Shown: positions 20,996 through 34,027 of the stretch, in pieces | Position numbering within the stretch: the first letter of the stretch is position 1 | Layout of the letters: the number at the start of each line of letters is the position of its first letter | Assembly (NCBI GenBank): GCA_037013495.1 | Contig: CM072801.1 | Coordinates: 70,727,816-70,791,815, forward strand | DNA from: Hippophae tibetana | Lineage: Eukaryota; Streptophyta; Magnoliopsida; Rosales; Elaeagnaceae | Direction: 5' to 3' | DNA length: 64,000 nt | Notes under the pieces: generated by a model | Database searches by the model: none | Seen by the model: only the letters and a program-made list of their open reading frames with translations | What the model was told of the DNA's origin: nothing | Translations under genes and position numbers: made by a program

Positions 20996-23900
20996 CAAGT
21001 TAACAGTAACCCCTTTCCGGTTCTCTCCTCTTAATTTTTTTGGAAGAATAGAGAGTTATTGATCACATAAATAAAGATCCCTTGTTCAGCCCAAATATCT
21101 CTTTTACATATCTATTGAATAAAATTGAAAGTAAGTAAAACGGAAATGTGTGACAAAAACATAAACCCTCGTTAAGTGATGTAAAGGATGGAATTTGGTT
21201 ACAGAAATCAGGTTCACTTGCGTGGCCAAAATTAATCGTGTGATTCGATACGAGCTTCGATGTTATATATTATAATAGTCTTTAAGATACCTCAGTCTAG
21301 AGTTATTGTCGATTAAAGTTGAAAATTCGATATATAAAATGTTTTGTTATTTTTTAACAAGTTAACAGTAACCCCTTTCATGTTCTCTTCTCTTAAATTT
21401 TTTGGAAGAATAGAGATTTATTGATCACATAAATAAAGAACCCTTGGTCAGCACAAATATCTCTTTTACATATCTATTGAATAAAATCGAAAGTAAGTAA
21501 AATGGAAATGTGTGACAAAAACATAAACCCTCGATAAGTGATGTAAAGGATGGAATTTGGTTACACAAATCAGGTTCTCTTGCGTGGCCAAAATTAATCG
21601 TGTGATTCGATACGAGCTTCGATGGTATATATTATAATAGTCTTTCAGATACCTCAGTCTAGAGTTATGGTCGATTAAAGTCGAAAATTCGATATATCAA
21701 ATGTTTTGTTATTTTTGAACAAGTGAATAGTAACCACTTTCCTGTTCTCTCCTCTTAAATTTTTTGGAAGAATAGAGATATATTGATCACATAAATAAAG
21801 ATCCCTTGTTCAGCCCAAATATGTCTTTTACATATCTATGGAATAAAATCGAAAGTAAGTAAAACGGAAATGTGTGACAAAAACATAAACCCTCGTTAAG
21901 TGATGTAAAGGATGGAATTTGGTTACAGAAATCAGGTTCACTTGCGTGGCCAAAATTAATCGTGTGATTCGATACGAGCTTCGATGTTATATATTATAAT
22001 AGTCTTTAAGATACCTCAGTCTAGAGTTATTGTCGATTAAAGTGGAAAATTCGATATATAAAATGTTTTGTTATTTTTTAACAAGTTAACAGTAACTCCT
22101 TTCATGTTCTCTTCTCTTAAATTTTTTGGAAGAATAGAGATTTATTGATCACATAAATAAAGAACCCTTGGTCAGCACAAATATCTCTTTTACATATCTA
22201 TTGAATAAAATCGAAAGTAAGTAAAATGGAAATGTGTGACAAAAACATAAACCCTCGATAAGTGATGTAAAGGATGGAATTTGGTTACACAAATCAGGTT
22301 CTCTTGCGTGGCCAAAATTAATCGTGTGATTCGATACGAGCTTCGATGGTATATATTATAATAGTCTTTCAGATACCTCAGTCTAGAGTTATGGTCGATT
22401 AAAGTCGAAAATTCGATATATCAAATGTTTTGTTATTTTTGAACAAGTGAATAGTAACCACTTTCCTGTTCTCTCCTCTTAAATTTTTTGGAAGAATAGA
22501 GATATATTGATCACATAAATAAAGATCCCTTGTTCAGCCCAAATATGTCTTTTACATATCTATGGAATAAAATCGAAAGTAAGTAAAACGGAAATGTGTG
22601 ACAAAAACATAAACCCTCGATAAGTGATGTAAACGATGGAATTTGGTTAGAGAAATCAGGTTCTCTAGCATGGCCAAAATTAATCGTGTGAATCGATACG
22701 AGCTTCGATGTTATATATTATAATAGTCTTTAAGATACCTCAGTCTAGAGTTATTGTCGATTAAAGTTGAAAATTCGATATATCAAATGTTTTGTTATTT
22801 TTTAACAAGTTAACAGTAACCCCTTTCATGTTCTCTTCTCTTAAATTTTTTGGAAGAATAGAGATTTATTGATCACATAAATAAAGAACCCTTGGTCAGC
22901 ACAAATATCTCTTTTACATATCTATTGAATAAAATCGAAAGTAAGTAAAATGGAAATGTGTGACAAAAACATAAACCCTCGATAAGTGATGTAAAGGATG
23001 GAATTTGGTTACACAAATCAGGTTCTCTTGCGTGGCCAAAATTAATCGTGTGATTCGATACGAGCTTCGATGGTATATATTATAATAGTCTTTCAGATAC
23101 CTCAGTCTAGAGTTATGGTCGATTAAAGTCGAAAATTCGATATATCAAATGTTTTGTTATTTTTGAACAAGTGAATAGTAACCACTTTCCTGTTCTCTCC
23201 TCTTAAATTTTTTGGAAGAATAGAGATATATTGATCACATAAATAAAGATCCCTTGTTCAGCCCAAATATGTCTTTTACATATCTATGGAATAAAATCGA
23301 AAGTAAGTAAAACGGAAATGTGTGACAAAAACATAAACCCTCGATAAGTGATGTAAACGATGGAATTTGGTTAGAGAAATCAGGTTCTCTAGCATGGCCA
23401 AAATTAATCGTGTGAATCGATACGAGCTTCGATGTTATATATTATAATAGTCTTTAAGATACCTCAGTCTAGAGTTATTGTCGATTAAAGTTGAAAATTC
23501 GATATATCAAATGTTTTGTTATTTTTTAACAAGTTAACAGTAACCCCTTTCATGTTCTCTTCTCTTAAATTTTTTGGAAGAATAGAGATTTATTGATCAC
23601 ATAAATAAAGAACCCTTGGTCAGCACAAATATCTCTTTTACATATCTATTGAATAAAATCGAAAGTAAGTAAAATGGAAATGTGTGACAAAAACATAAAC
23701 CCTCGATAAGTGATGTAAAGGATGGAATTTGGTTACACAAATCAGGTTCTCTTGCGTGGCCAAAATTAATCGTGTGATTCGATACGAGCTTCGATGGTAT
23801 ATATTATAATAGTCTTTCAGATACCTCAGTCTAGAGTTATGGTCGATTAAAGTCGAAAATTCGATATATCAAATGTTTTGTTATTTTTGAACAAGTGAAT

Positions 23901-24253
23901 AGTAACCACTTTCCTGTTCTCTCCTCTTAAATTTTTTGGAAGAATAGAGATATATTGATCACATAAATAAAGATCCCTTGTTCAGCCCAAATATGTCTTT
24001 TACATATCTATGGAATAAAATCGAAAGTAAGTAAAACGGAAATGTGTGACAAAAACATAAACCCTCGATAAGTGATGTAAACGATGGAATTTGGTTAGAG
24101 AAATCAGGTTCTCTAGCATGGCCAAAATTAATCGTGTGAATCGATACGAGCTTCGATGTTATATATTATAATAGTCTTTAAGATACCTCAGTCTAGAGTT
24201 ATTGTCTATTAAAGTTGAAAATTCGATATATCAAATGTTTTGTTATTTTTTAA
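20996..24253. repeat. 9-monomer HOR, Z-X-Y2-(X-Y1)x3
   Basis: Monomers start at 20996 (Z), 21358 (X), 21720 (Y2), 22082 (X), 22444 (Y1), 22806 (X), 23168 (Y1), 23530 (X) and 23892 (Y1); total 3258 bp. Z has 'ccggttctc' with 'ttcacttgcg'. X has 'catgttctcttctc', 'aaaatggaaatg', 'ttacacaaat' and 'agtctttcag'. Y has 'gaatagtaaccac' joined to 'cctgttctc', and 'gagatatattg'. Y1 and Y2 differ in the second half ('ctctagcatgg' against 'ttcacttgcg'). Confidence 0.93.
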
Positions 24254-26787
24254 CAAGTTAACAGTAACCCCTTTCCGGTTCTCTCCTCTTAATTTTTTTG
24301 GAAGAATAGAGAGTTATTGATCACATAAATAAAGATCCCTTGTTCAGCCCAAATATCTCTTTTACATATCTATGGAATAAAATTGAAAGTAAGTAAAACG
24401 GAAATGTGTGACAAAAACATAAACCCTCGTTAAGTGATGTAAAGGATGGAATTTGGTTACAGAAATCAGGTTCACTTGCGTGGCCAAAATTAATCGTGTG
24501 ATTCGATACGAGCTTCGATGTTATATATTATAATAGTCTTTAAGATACCTCAGTCTAGAGTTATTGTCGATTAAAGTTGAAAATTCGATATATAAAATGT
24601 TTTGTTATTTTTTAACAAGTTAACAGTAACCCCTTTCATGTTCTCTTCTCTTAAATTTTTTGGAAGAATAGAGATTTATTGATCACATAAATAAAGAACC
24701 CTTGGTCAGCACAAATATCTCTTTTACATATCTATTGAATAAAATCGAAAGTAAGTAAAATGGAAATGTGTGACAAAAACATAAACCCTCGATAAGTGAT
24801 GTAAAGGATGGAATTTGGTTACACAAATCAGGTTCTCTTGCGTGGCCAAAATTAATCGTGTGATTCGATACGAGCTTCGATGGTATATATTATAATAGTC
24901 TTTCAGATACCTCAGTCTAGAGTTATGGTCGATTAAAGTCGAAAATTCGATATATCAAATGTTTTGTTATTTTTGAACAAGTGAATAGTAACCACTTTCC
25001 TGTTCTCTCCTCTTAAATTTTTTGGAAGAATAGAGATATATTGATCACATAAATAAAGATCCCTTGTTCAGCCCAAATATGTCTTTTACATATCTATGGA
25101 ATAAAATCGAAAGTAAGTAAAACGGAAATGTGTGACAAAAACATAAACCCTCGTTAAGTGATGTAAAGGATGGAATTTGGTTACAGAAATCAGGTTCACT
25201 TGCGTGGCCAAAATTAATCGTGTGATTCGATACGAGCTTCGATGTTATATATTATAATAGTCTTTAAGATACCTCAGTCTAGAGTTATTGTCGATTAAAG
25301 TGGAAAATTCGATATATAAAATGTTTTGTTATTTTTTAACAAGTTAACAGTAACCCCTTTCATGTTCTCTTCTCTTAAATTTTTTGGAAGAATAGAGATT
25401 TATTGATCACATAAATAAAGAACCCTTGGTCAGCACAAATATCTCTTTTACATATCTATTGAATAAAATCGAAAGTAAGTAAAATGGAAATGTGTGACAA
25501 AAACATAAACCCTCGATAAGTGATGTAAAGGATGGAATTTGGTTACACAAATCAGGTTCTCTTGCGTGGCCAAAATTAATCGTGTGATTCGATACGAGCT
25601 TCGATGGTATATATTATAATAGTCTTTCAGATACCTCAGTCTAGAGTTATGGTCGATTAAAGTCGAAAATTCGATATATCAAATGTTTTGTTATTTTTGA
25701 ACAAGTGAATAGTAACCACTTTCCTGTTCTCTCCTCTTAAATTTTTTGAAAGAATAGAGATATATTGATCACATAAATAAAGATCCCTTGTTCAGCCCAA
25801 ATATGTCTTTTACATATCTATGGAATAAAATCGAAAGTAAATAAAACGGAAATGTGTGACAAAAACATAAACCCTCGATAAGTGATGTAAACGATGGAAT
25901 TTGGTTAGAGAAATCAGGTTCTCTAGCATGGCGAAAATTAATCGTGTGAATCGATACGAGCTTCGATGTTATATATTATAATAGTCTTTAAGATACCTCA
26001 GTCTAGAGTTATTGTCGATTAAAGTTGAAAATTCGATATATCAAATGTTTTGTTATTTTTTAACAAGTTAACAGTAACCCCTTTCATGTTCTCTTCTCTT
26101 AAATTTTTTGGAAGAATAGAGATTTATTGATCACATAAATAAAGAACCCTTGGTCAGCACAAATATCTCTTTTACATATCTATTGAATAAAATCGAAAGT
26201 AAGTAAAATGGAAATGTGTGACAAAAACATAAACCCTCGATAAGTGATGTAAAGGATGGAATTTGGTTACACAAATCAGGTTCTCTTGCGTGGCCAAAAT
26301 TAATCGTGTGATTCGATACGAGCTTCGATGGTATATATTATAATAGTCTTTCAGATACCTCAGTCTAGAGTTATGGTCGATTAAAGTCGAAAATTCGATA
26401 TATCAAATGTTTTGTTATTTTTGAACAAGTGAATAGTAACCACTTTCCTATTCTCTCCTCTTAAATTTTTTGGAAGAATAGAGATATATTGATCACATAA
26501 ATAAAGATCCCTTGTTCAGCCCAAATATGTCTTTTACATATCTATGGAATAAAATCGAAAGTAAGTAAAACGGAAATGTGTGACAAAAACATAAACCCTC
26601 GATAAGTGATGTAAACGATGGAATTTGGTTAGAGAAATCAGGTTCTCTAGCATGGCCAAAATTAATCGTGTGAATCGATACGAGCTTCGATGTTATATAT
26701 TATAATAGTCTTTAAGATACCTCAGTCTAGAGTTATTGTCTATTAAAGTTGAAAATTCGATATATCAAATGTTTTGTTATTTTTTAA
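24254..26787. repeat. 7-monomer version of the same HOR, Z-X-Y2-(X-Y1)x2
   Basis: Monomers start at 24254 (Z), 24616 (X), 24978 (Y2), 25340 (X), 25702 (Y1), 26064 (X) and 26426 (Y1); total 2534 bp. It equals the preceding unit minus one 724-bp X-Y1 dimer, with very few base differences by eye. Confidence 0.93.
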
Positions 26788-27873
26788 CAAGTTAACAGTA
26801 ACCCCTTTCCGGTTCTCTCCTCTTAATTTTTTTGGAAGAATAGAGAGTTATTGATCACATAAATAAAGAACCCTTGGTCAGCACAAATATCTCTTTTACA
26901 TATCAATTGAATAAAATCGAAAGTAAGTAAAATGGAAATGTGTGACAAAAACATAAACCCTCGATAAGTGATGTAAAGGATGGAATTTGGTTACACAAAT
27001 CAGGTTCTCTTGCGTGGCCAAAATTAATCGTGTGATTCGATACGAGCTTCGATGGTATATATTATAATAGTCTTTCAGATACCTCAGTCTAGAGTTATGG
27101 TCGATTAAAGTCGAAAATTCGATATATCAAATGTTTTGTTATTTTTGAACAAGTAAATAGTAACCACTTTCCTGTTCTCTCCTCTTAAATTTTTTGGAAG
27201 AATAGAGATATATTGATCACATAAATAAAGATCCCTTGTTCAGCCCAAATATGTCTTTTACATATCTATGGAATAAAATCGAAAGTAAGTAAAACGGAAA
27301 TGTGTGACAAAAACATAAACCCTCGATAAGTGATGTAAACGATGGAATTTGGTTAGAGAAATCAGGTTATCTAGCATGGCCAAAATTAATCGTGTGAATC
27401 GATACGAGCTTCGATGTTATATATTATAATAGTCTTTAAGATACCTCAGTCTAGAGTTATGGTCGATTAAAGTCGAAAATTCGATATATCCAATGTTTTG
27501 TTATTTTTGAACAAGTGAATAGTAACCACTTTCCTGTTCTCTCCTCTTAAATTTTTTGGAAGAATAGAGATATATTGATCACATAAATAAAGATCCCTTG
27601 TTCAGCCCAAATATGTCTTTTACATATCTATGGAATAAAATCGAAAGTAAGTAAAACGGAAATGTGTGACAAAAACATAAACCCTCGATAAGTGATGTAA
27701 ACGATGGAATTTGGTTAGAGAAATCAGGTTCTCTAGCATGGCCAAAATTAATCGTGTGAATCGATACGAGCTTCGATGTTATATATTATAATAGTCTTTA
27801 AGATACCTCAGTCTAGAGTTATTGTCTATTAAAGTTGAAAATTCGATATATCAAATGTTTTGTTATTTTTTAA
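26788..27873. repeat. Rearranged end of the X-Y block
   Basis: Monomers start at 26788 (Z/X hybrid), 27150 (Y1 with 'caagtaaatag') and 27512 (Y1 with 'atatccaatg'). The hybrid starts as Z ('ccggttctc', 'gagagttattg') and switches to X by 'gaacccttggtcagcac' near 26860. Two Y1 units then follow without an X between them. Confidence 0.85.
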
Positions 27874-30045
27874 CAAGTTAACAGTAACCCCTTTCCAGTT
27901 CTCTCCTCTTAAATTTTTTGGAAGAATAGAGAGTTATTGATCACATAAATAAAGATCCCTTGGTCAGCAAAAATATGTCTTTTACATATCTTTTGAATAA
28001 AATCGAAAGTATGGAAAACGGAAATTTGTGATAAAAACATAAACCCTCGATGAGTGATGTAAACGATGGAATTTGGTTAGGGAAATCAGGTTCTCTTGCG
28101 TGGCCAAAATTAATCGTGTGATTCGATACGAGCTTCGATGGTATATATTATAATAGTCTTTAAGATACCTCAGTCTAGAGTTATTGTCTATGAAAGTTGA
28201 AAATTCGATATATCAACTGTTTTGTTATTTTTTAACAAGTTAACAGTAACCCCTTTCCTGTTCTGTCCTCTTAAATTTTTTGGAAGAATAGAGATTTATT
28301 GATCACATAAATAAAGTTCCCTTGTTCTGCCCAAATATCTATTTTACATATCTATTGAATAAAATCGAAAGTAAGTAAAACGGAAATGTGTGACAAAAAC
28401 ATAAACCCTCGTTAAGTGATGTAAAGGATGGAATTTGGTTACAGAAATCAGGTTCTCTTGCGTGGCCAAAATTAATCGTGTGATTCGATACGAGCTTCGA
28501 TGTTATATATTATAATAGTCTTCAAGATACCTCAGTATAGAGTTATTGTCGATTAAAGTTGAAAATTCGATATATAAAATGTTTTGTTATTTTTTAACAA
28601 GTTAAGAGTAACCCCTTTCATGTTCTCTTCTCTTAAATTTTTTGGAAGAATAGAGATTTATTGATCACATAAATAAAGAACCCTTGGTCAGAACAAATAT
28701 CTCTTTTACATATCTATTGAATAAAATCGAAAGTAAGTAAAACGGAAATGTGTGACAAAAACATAAACCCTCGATAAGTGATGTAAAGGATGGAATTTGG
28801 TTACACAAATCAGGTTCTCTTGCCTGGCCAAAATTAATCGTGTGATTCGATACGAGCTTCGATGGTATATATTATAATAGTCTTTAAGATACCTCACTCT
28901 AGAGTTATGGTCGATTAAAGTTGAAAATTCGATATATCAAATGTTTTGTTATTTTTGAACAAGTGAAAAGTAACAACTTTCGTTTACTCTTTTCTTAAAT
29001 TATTTAGGGAGAATAGAGAATTATTGATCACATAAATAAAGATCCTTACTCGGCACAAATATCTCTCTTACAGATCTATTGAATAAAATCGAAAGTAAGT
29101 AAAACGGAAATTTGTGACAAAAACATAAACCCTCGATAAGTGATGTAAACGATGGAATTTGGTTACAGAAATCAGGTTCTCTAGCGTGGCCAAAACTAAT
29201 CGTGTGAATCGATACGAGCTTCGATGTGATATATTATAATAGTCGTTAAGATACCTAGGTCTAGAGTTATTGTCTATTAAAGTTGAAAATTCGATATATC
29301 AAATGTTTTGTTATTTTTTAACAAGTTAACAGTAACCCCTTTCCTGTTCTGTCCTCTTAAATTTTTTTGAAGAATAGAGATTTATTGATCACATAAATAA
29401 ATATCCCTTGTTCAGCCCAAATATCTCTTTTACATATCTATGGAATAAAATCGAAAGTAAGTAAAACGGAAATGTATGACAAAAACATAAACCCTCGATA
29501 AGTGAAGTAAAGGATGGAATTTTGTTACAGAAATCAGGTTCTCTTGCGTGGCCAAAATTAATCGTGTGATTCGATACGAGATTCGATGGTATATATTATA
29601 ATAGTCTTTAAGATACCTCACTCTAGAGTTATGGTCGATTAAAGTTGAAAATTCGATATATCAAATGTTTTGTTATTTTTGAACAAGTGAAAAGTAACCA
29701 CTTTCGTTTTCTCTTTTCTTAAATTATTTAGGGAGAATAGAGAATTATTGATCACATAAATAAAGATCCTTACTCGGCACAAATATCTCTCTTACAGATC
29801 TATTGAATAAAATCGAAAGTAAGTAAAACGGAAATTTGTGACAAAAACATAAACCCTCGATAAGTGATGTAAACGATGGAATTTGGTTACAGAAATCTGG
29901 TTCTCTAGCGTGGCCAAAACTAATCGTGTGAATCGATACGAGCTTCGATGTAATATATTATAATAGTCGTTAAGATACCTCAGTCTAGAGTTATTGTCTA
30001 TTAAAGTTGAAAATTCGATATATCAAATATTTTGTTATTTTTTAA
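27874..30045. repeat. Mosaic monomers between two HOR blocks
   Basis: Monomers start at 27874 (o-like front, 'gtatggaaaacgg'), 28236 (c-like, 'ttctgccc'), 28598 ('catgttctc', 'tcactctag'), 28960 (g, 'aaaagtaacaac'), 29322 (e) and 29684 (g, 'aaaagtaacc'). The e-g pair at 29322 resembles the e-g pairs inside the following 11-mer HOR, and 'tcactctag' recurs there. Confidence 0.8.
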
Positions 30046-33000
30046 GAAGTCAACAGTAACCCTTTTCCTCTTCTCTCCTCTTAAATTTTTTGGAAGAATA
30101 GAGAGTTATTGATCACATAAATAAAGATCCCTTGGTCAGCAAAAATATGTCTTTTACATATCTATTGAATAAAATATAATGTAAGTAAAACAGAAATGTG
30201 TGACAAAAACATAAACCCTCGATAAGTGATGTAAAGGATGGAATTTGGTTACAGAAATCAGGTTCTCTTGCGTGGCCAAAATTAATCGTGTGATTCGATA
30301 CGAGCTTCGATGGTATATATTATAATAGTCTTTCAGATACCTCAGTCTAGAGTTATGGTCGATTAAAGTCGAAAATTCGATATATCAAATGTTTTGTTAT
30401 TTTTGAACAAGTGAATAGTAACCACTTTCGTTTTCTCTTTTCTTAAATTATTTAGGGAGAATAGAGAATTATTGATCACATAAATAAAGATCCTTACTCG
30501 GCACAAATATCTCTCTTACAGATCTATTGAATAAAATCGAAAGTAAGTAAAACGGAAATTTGTGACAAAAACATAAACCCTCGATAAGTGATGTAAACGA
30601 TGGAATTTGGTTACAGAAATCAGGTTCTCTAGCGTGGCCAAATCTAATCGTGTGAATCGATACGAGCTTCGATGTAATATATTATAATAGTCGTTAAGAT
30701 ACCTCAGTCTAGAGTTATTGTCTATTAAAGTTGAAAATTCGATATATCAAATATTTTGTTATTTTTTAACAAGTCAACAGTAACCCTTTTCCTCTTCTCT
30801 CCTCTTAAATTTTTTGGAAGAATAGAGAGTTATTGATCACATAAATAAAGATCCCTTGGTCAGCAAAAATATGTCTTTTACATATCTATTGAATAAAATA
30901 TAATGTAAGTAAAACAGAAATGTGTGACAAAAACATAAACCCTCGATAAGTGATGTAAAGGATGGAATTTGGTTACAGAAATCAGGTTCTCTTGCGTGGC
31001 CAAAATTAATCGTGTGATTCGATACGAGCTTCGATGGTATATATTATAATAGTCTTTCAGATACCTCAGTCTAGAGTTATGGTCGATTAAAGTCGAAAAT
31101 TCGATATATCAAATGTTTTGTTATTTTTGAACAAGTGAATAGTAACCACTTTCGTTTTCTCTTTTCTTAAATTATTTAGGGAGAATAGAGAATTATTGAT
31201 CACATAAATAAAGATCCTTACTCGGCACAAATATCTCTCTTACAGATCTATTGAATAAAATCGAAAGTAAGTAAAACGGAAATTTGTGACAAAAACATAA
31301 ACCCTCGATAAGTGATGTAAACGATGGAATTTGGTTACAGAAATCAGGTTCTCTAGCGTGGCCAAATCTAATCGTGTGAATCGATACGAGCTTCGATGTG
31401 ATATATTATAATAGTCGTTAAGATACCTAGGTCTAGAGTTATTGTCTATTGAAGTTGAAAATTCGATATATCAAATGTTTTGTTATTTTTTAACAAGTTA
31501 ACAGTAACCCCTTTCCTGTTCTGTCCTCTTAAATTTTTTTGAAGAATAGAGATTTATTGATCACATAAATAAAGATCCCTTGTTCAGCCCAAATATCTCT
31601 TTTACATATCTATGGAATAAAATCGAAAGTAAGTAAAACGGAAATGTATGACAAAAACATAAACCCTCGATAAGTGAAGTAAAGGATGGAATTTGTTTAC
31701 AGAAATCAGGTTCTCTTGCGTGGCCAAAATTAATCGTGTGATTCGATACGAGATTCGATGGTATATATTATAATAGTCTTTAAGATACCTCACTCTAGAG
31801 TTATGGTCGATTAAAGTTGAAAATTCGATATATTAAATGTTTTGTTATTTTTGAACAAGTGAACAGTAACCACTTTCGTTTTCTCTTTTCTTTAATTATT
31901 TAGGGAGAATAGAGAATTATTGATCACATAAATAAAGATCCTTACTCGGCACAAATATCTCTCTTACAGATCTATTGAATAAAATCGAAAGTAAGTAAAA
32001 TGGAAATTTGTGACAAAAACATAAACCCTCGATAAGTGATGTAAACGATGGAATTTGGTTACAGAAATCTGGTTCTATAGCGTGGCCAAAACTAATCGTG
32101 TGAATCGATACGAGCTTCGATGTGATATATTATAATAGTCGTTAAGATACCTCAGTCTAGAGTTATTGTCTATTAAAGTTGAAAATTCGATATATCAAAT
32201 GTTTTGTTATTTTTTAACAAGTTAACAGTAACCCCTTTCCTGTTCTCTCCTCTTAAATTTTTTGGAAGAATAGAGAGTTATTGATCACATAAATAAAGAT
32301 CCCTTGGTCAGCAAAAATATGTCTTTTACATATCTATTGAATAAAATATAATGTAAGTAAAACGGAAATGTGTGACAAAAACATAAACCCTCGATAAGTG
32401 ATGTAAAGGATGGAATTTGGTTACACAAATCAGGTTCTCTTGCTTGGCCAAAATTAATCGTGTGATTCGATATGAGCTTCGATGTTATATATTATAATAA
32501 TTGTTAAGATACCTCAGTCTAGAATTATTGTCGATTAAAGTTGAAAATTCGATATATCAAATGTTTTGTTATTTTTTAACAAGTTAACAGTAACCCTTTT
32601 CCTGTTCTCTCCTCTTAAATTTTTTGGAAGAATAGATATTTATTGATCACATAAATAAAGATCCCTTTTTCAGCACAAATATCTCTTTTACATATCTATT
32701 GAATAAAATCGAAAGTAAGTAAAACGGAAATGTGTGACAAAAACATAAACCCTCGATAAGTGATGTAAAGGATGGAATTTGGTTACAGAAATCAGGTTCT
32801 CTTGCGTGGCCAAAATTAATCGTGTGATTCGATACGAGCTTCGATGGTATATATTATAATAGTCTTTCAGATACCTCAGTCTAGAGTTATGGTCGATTAA
32901 AGTTGAAAATTCGATATATCAAATGTTTTGTTATTTTTGAACAAATGAATAGTAACCACTTTCGTTTTCTCTTTTCTTAAATTATTAAGGGAGAATAGAG

Positions 33001-34027
33001 AATTATTGATCACATAAATAAAGATCCTTACTCGGCACAAATATCTCTCTTACAGATCTATTGAATAAAATCGAAAGTAAGTAATACGAAAATTTGTGAC
33101 AAAAACATAAACCCTCGATAAGTGATGTAAACGATGGAATTTGGTTACAGAAATCAGGTTCTCTAGCGTGGCCAAATCTAATCGTGTGAATCGATACGAG
33201 CTTCGATGTGATATATTATAATAGTCGTTAAGATACTTCAGTCTAGATTTATTGTCGATTAAAGTTGAAAATTCGATATATCAAATGTTTTATTATTTTT
33301 TAATAAGTTAATAGTAACCCCTTTCCTGTTCTCTCCTCTTGAATTTTTTGGAAGAATAGAGATTTATTGATCACATAAATAAAGATCCCTTGTTCAGCCC
33401 AAATATCTCTTTTACATATCTATGGAATAAAATCGAAAGTAAGTAAAACGGAAATGTGTGTCAAAAACATAAACCCTCGATAAGTGATGTAAAGGATGGA
33501 ATTTGGTTAGAGAAATCAGGTTCTCTTGCGTGGCCAAAATTAATCGTGTGATTCGATACGAGCTTCGATGTTATATATTATAATAGTCTTTAAGATACCT
33601 CAGTCTAGAGTTATGGTCGATTAAAGTTGAAAATTCGATATATCAAATGTTTTGTTATTTTTGAACAAGTGAACAGTAACCACTTTCGTTTTCTCTTTTC
33701 TTTAATTATTTAGATAGAATAGAGAATTATTGATCACATAAATAAAGATCCTTACTCGGCACAAATATCTCTCTTACAGGTCTATTGAATAAAATCGAAA
33801 GTAAGTAAAATGGAAATTTGTGACAAAAATATAAACCCTCGATAAGTGATGTAAACGATGGAATTTGGTTACAGAAATCTGGTTCTATAGCGTGGCCAAA
33901 ACTAATCGTGTGAATCGATACGAGCTTCGATGTGATATATTATAATAGTCGTTAAGATACCTCAGTCTAGAGTTATTGTCTATTAAAGTTGAAAATTCGA
34001 TATATCAAATGTTTTGTTATTTTTTAA
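30046..34027. repeat. 11-monomer HOR copy 1 (A-g-A-g-e-g-j-k-g-l-g)
   Basis: Monomers start at 30046, 30408, 30770, 31132, 31494, 31856, 32218, 32580, 32942, 33304 and 33666; total 3982 bp. A has 'aagtcaacag', 'cctcttctc' and 'aatataatgtaag'. k has 'gatagatatttattg' and 'ccctttttcag'. l has 'taataagttaatag' and 'cctcttgaat'. The g copies differ from each other ('tttctttaatt', 'attattaaggg', 'ttagatagaat'). The A-g pair is itself a tandem 724-bp dimer. Confidence 0.93.

Noticed and set aside
28706..28897. 63-codon minus-strand open frames at 28706, 29430, 31602 and 35584
   Set aside because: They start with GTG in another frame of the same repeat and appear only where monomers carry 'gatggtat' and 'tcactctag'. 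Low-complexity shadow of the satellite.
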